Shown piece by piece: positions 62,872 to 64,000 of a stretch of DNA of 64,000 nucleotides. The stretch comes from JBDTNL01 sp039933785. Lineage in GTDB: Bacteria; Acidobacteriota; Thermoanaerobaculia; Multivoradales; JAGPDF01. The stretch spans positions 1 to 64,000 of the forward strand of contig JBDTNL010000004.1 in NCBI GenBank assembly GCA_039933785.1, read 5' to 3'. A program made the translations under genes and the position numbers. Each line of letters starts with the position of its first letter. The stretch's first letter is position 1. The notes below the pieces were generated by a model. That model searched no databases. It was not told the origin of the DNA and saw nothing but the letters and a program-made list of their open reading frames with translations.

Positions 62872-63365
62872 TTCACGTACGCCACGCCGTCGAGCCCGAC
62901 GCCAGGACTCAATGAATAGACGTCATAGACATCCTCGCCGCCGCCGAGCGTCGAGTCCGGCTCGTCTTGATAGCTGCGCAGCCCCCATTCATCCTTGCCG
63001 GTCATTGGATCGATCGGCACGCGGCGCAGGAACCGTGCCTTCTTGTCGACCTGCCCGACCAGCTCAACGCCCTTGACCAACACGTCCAACTCCTTCGGGT
63101 AGCCGTCGGTGCCCAGATCGACGGGAATCAGGCCGGCGTCGCTGTAGCGCTTGTACTCGTCGATCGCATTTCGCATATCGCGCAGAGCCTGGCGAAGGTC
63201 CGCCTCCTTGGAGCGCTTGACGGTGAACTTCACCACCGGCAGCGTCACCCCCGCCAGAATGCCGAGCAGCGCACAGACCACCACAAGCTCGGTGAGCGTA
63301 AAGCCCGCGGTCGAGCGCCAGCGACGCGGCGAGCGCCTCGGCGAGTGGAAACCTTCATTGACCAT
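62865..63365 (-). CDS. Type II secretion / type IV pilus pseudopilin (GspG-like)
   Basis: The 166-residue protein has a prepilin signal (WRSTAG|FTLTELVVVCALLGIL) with the conserved Glu5, followed by ADLRQALRDMRNAIDEYKRY and a later RFLRRVPIDPMTGKDEW motif typical of GspG-like proteins. ATG 63365 is used; the longer frame reaches into the upstream gene. It overlaps both neighbours (11 nt with the upstream gene, 7 nt with the next), consistent with tight co-expression. Confidence 0.88.
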   Translation of the reverse strand: MVNEGFHSPRRSPRRWRSTAGFTLTELVVVCALLGILAGVTLPVVKFTVKRSKEADLRQALRDMRNAIDEYKRYSDAGLIPVDLGTDGYPKELDVLVKGVELVGQVDKKARFLRRVPIDPMTGKDEWGLRSYQDEPDSTLGGGEDVYDVYSLSPGVGLDGVAYVKW

Positions 63366-64000
63366 TGGGCGGTTCGCTCGCGGGGACCTTGACCGCCTCG
63401 CCGCCGTCGCGGGGACGAGGGTGCTTGACGCGCACCGTGACTGCGGAAGCCGGCGCGTCCACCGCACCGATATCCTTCAATTGCTCGTCGAGCGCCCGCA
63501 CGATGGTCCAGGAAAGGCTCGTGCGGCCCGGCACCAGCGCACGAAAGGTCACCCTCGCCACCTCGCCCTTGCCGGTCACGCCAGGCAGCTGCCCCAGCCG
63601 GCTCGCCCCCAGCAACAGCTCTCCCGGGCGCGAGAAATCGGCCAGCACCTGCGACTGTCCGGCGGTGCCGAGGAAGGCGCCGCCTTCGACGCGCAAGACC
63701 TCGAGGCGCTCGGGGTCGAACTGGAGCGCGATCGGCAGATGCGAAACCGGGCGCAGCGCTTCGGCTTCGATCCCGACCTCGAACTCTTCGCCGGCTTCGG
63801 CGGGAGAGTTTTGTAGACGCAGGTGCACCACGGGAGGCGCGGCATCCTTGCCCCTGCTCGCGGCGTCCGCGGTCGAAGCCAGGACGATGCCGGAAGCCCG
63901 GCTCGTATCGCCAGCGCCGCCGGGAGTGGAACGATACGCGGCGGGCCCATTGTTCGGCGGCGGCGTCTGGTCCGCTGGAGGCTGCGCCGGTGGTGGCGCC
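63355..64000 (-). CDS. Cohesin-like domain protein, probably secretin C terminus (partial)
   Basis: The frame is open to the window edge, so the N-terminal part lies beyond 64000. The visible 214 residues have a Pro/Ala-rich linker (APPPAQPPADQTPPPNNGPA), then a beta-sandwich region (VVHLRLQNSPAEAGEEFEVG and on to about VRVKHP) that looks like a cohesin-type fold. Such domains occur at the C terminus of GspD-type secretins in Acidobacteria and relatives. Adjacent pseudopilin genes support that reading. A GTG at 63831 that could act as a start is probably internal. Function beyond this is inference. Confidence 0.7.
   Translation of the reverse strand, partial: APPPAQPPADQTPPPNNGPAAYRSTPGGAGDTSRASGIVLASTADAASRGKDAAPPVVHLRLQNSPAEAGEEFEVGIEAEALRPVSHLPIALQFDPERLEVLRVEGGAFLGTAGQSQVLADFSRPGELLLGASRLGQLPGVTGKGEVARVTFRALVPGRTSLSWTIVRALDEQLKDIGAVDAPASAVTVRVKHPRPRDGGEAVKVPASEPPNGQ

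Overview
The window is 64 kb of dense, GC-rich bacterial chromosome with about 60 protein genes, the 5' end of one 16S rRNA gene, no CRISPR array, no tRNA gene, and no recognisable prophage or insertion sequence. Small-type PurL with separate PurS and PurQ, Omp85-type and secretin/pseudopilin genes of a diderm envelope, IPTL-CTERM and DUF11 surface proteins, and a cohesin-like domain beside pseudopilins together suggest a diderm outside the Proteobacteria, most likely Acidobacteriota (perhaps Thermoanaerobaculia). The phylum is an inference; the 64 bases of 16S visible here cannot settle it.

Layout. 1-13.8 kb, all on the minus strand: an envelope module (TPR protein, secreted protein, a three-domain metalloprotease/beta-propeller/Omp85-barrel protein), a GAF-HD-GYP signalling protein, two metallo-beta-lactamase-fold proteins, the purine operon purS-Q-L-F-M-N, and then a strong sigma70 promoter, boxA leader and the start of a 16S gene. 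13.9-26.3 kb, plus strand: dprA, topA, an O-antigen ligase-like gene, trmFO, xerC, hslV, hslU, a FN3 lipoprotein, dapF and tyrS. Apart from the inserted ligase, the first part matches the smf-topA-trmFO-codV-clpQ-clpY order of Bacillus, and HslV keeps the CodW-like N terminus. 26.4-33.5 kb: a secreted DinB-fold protein, a degenerate ApbE-like protein, and an iron-uptake operon (minus strand) of fur, an FTR1-DUF2318 fusion, two FtsX-type permeases and an ABC ATPase that carries a DtxR-like C-terminal domain. A Fur-box-like palindrome lies just downstream of the predicted fur start point. This operon is the most novel item in the window.

33.5-46.2 kb: citrate synthase, a DinB protein, a PLP decarboxylase, a HlyD/ABC tripartite exporter, queE-queD, a LytTR regulator, an AraC regulator, a nitrilase-family amidase and an epimerase. 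46.4-51.9 kb: aconitase, divergent from a tightly overlapped yqgE-pdxH-nudix-4TM-nth operon. 52-58.9 kb: a 1,461-residue secreted ExeM/NucH-type nuclease, a DUF11 protein with an IPTL-CTERM tail, an SDR, a cytochrome c lipoprotein and a small helical protein. 58.8-64 kb, minus strand: a cohesin/secretin-like C terminus (cut by the window edge), three pseudopilin-like genes, dut, a secreted type I phosphodiesterase and a GNAT acetyltransferase.

How the parts may work together. The pseudopilin/secretin genes probably belong to a type II secretion or type IV pilus-like machine that could export proteins such as the nuclease. Purine synthesis beside an rRNA operon couples nucleotide supply to growth genes at least by position. 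Several genes have a -10-like TANNAT hexamer only 5-9 bases before the start codon, which implies leaderless or near-leaderless transcripts as a common mode of initiation here.
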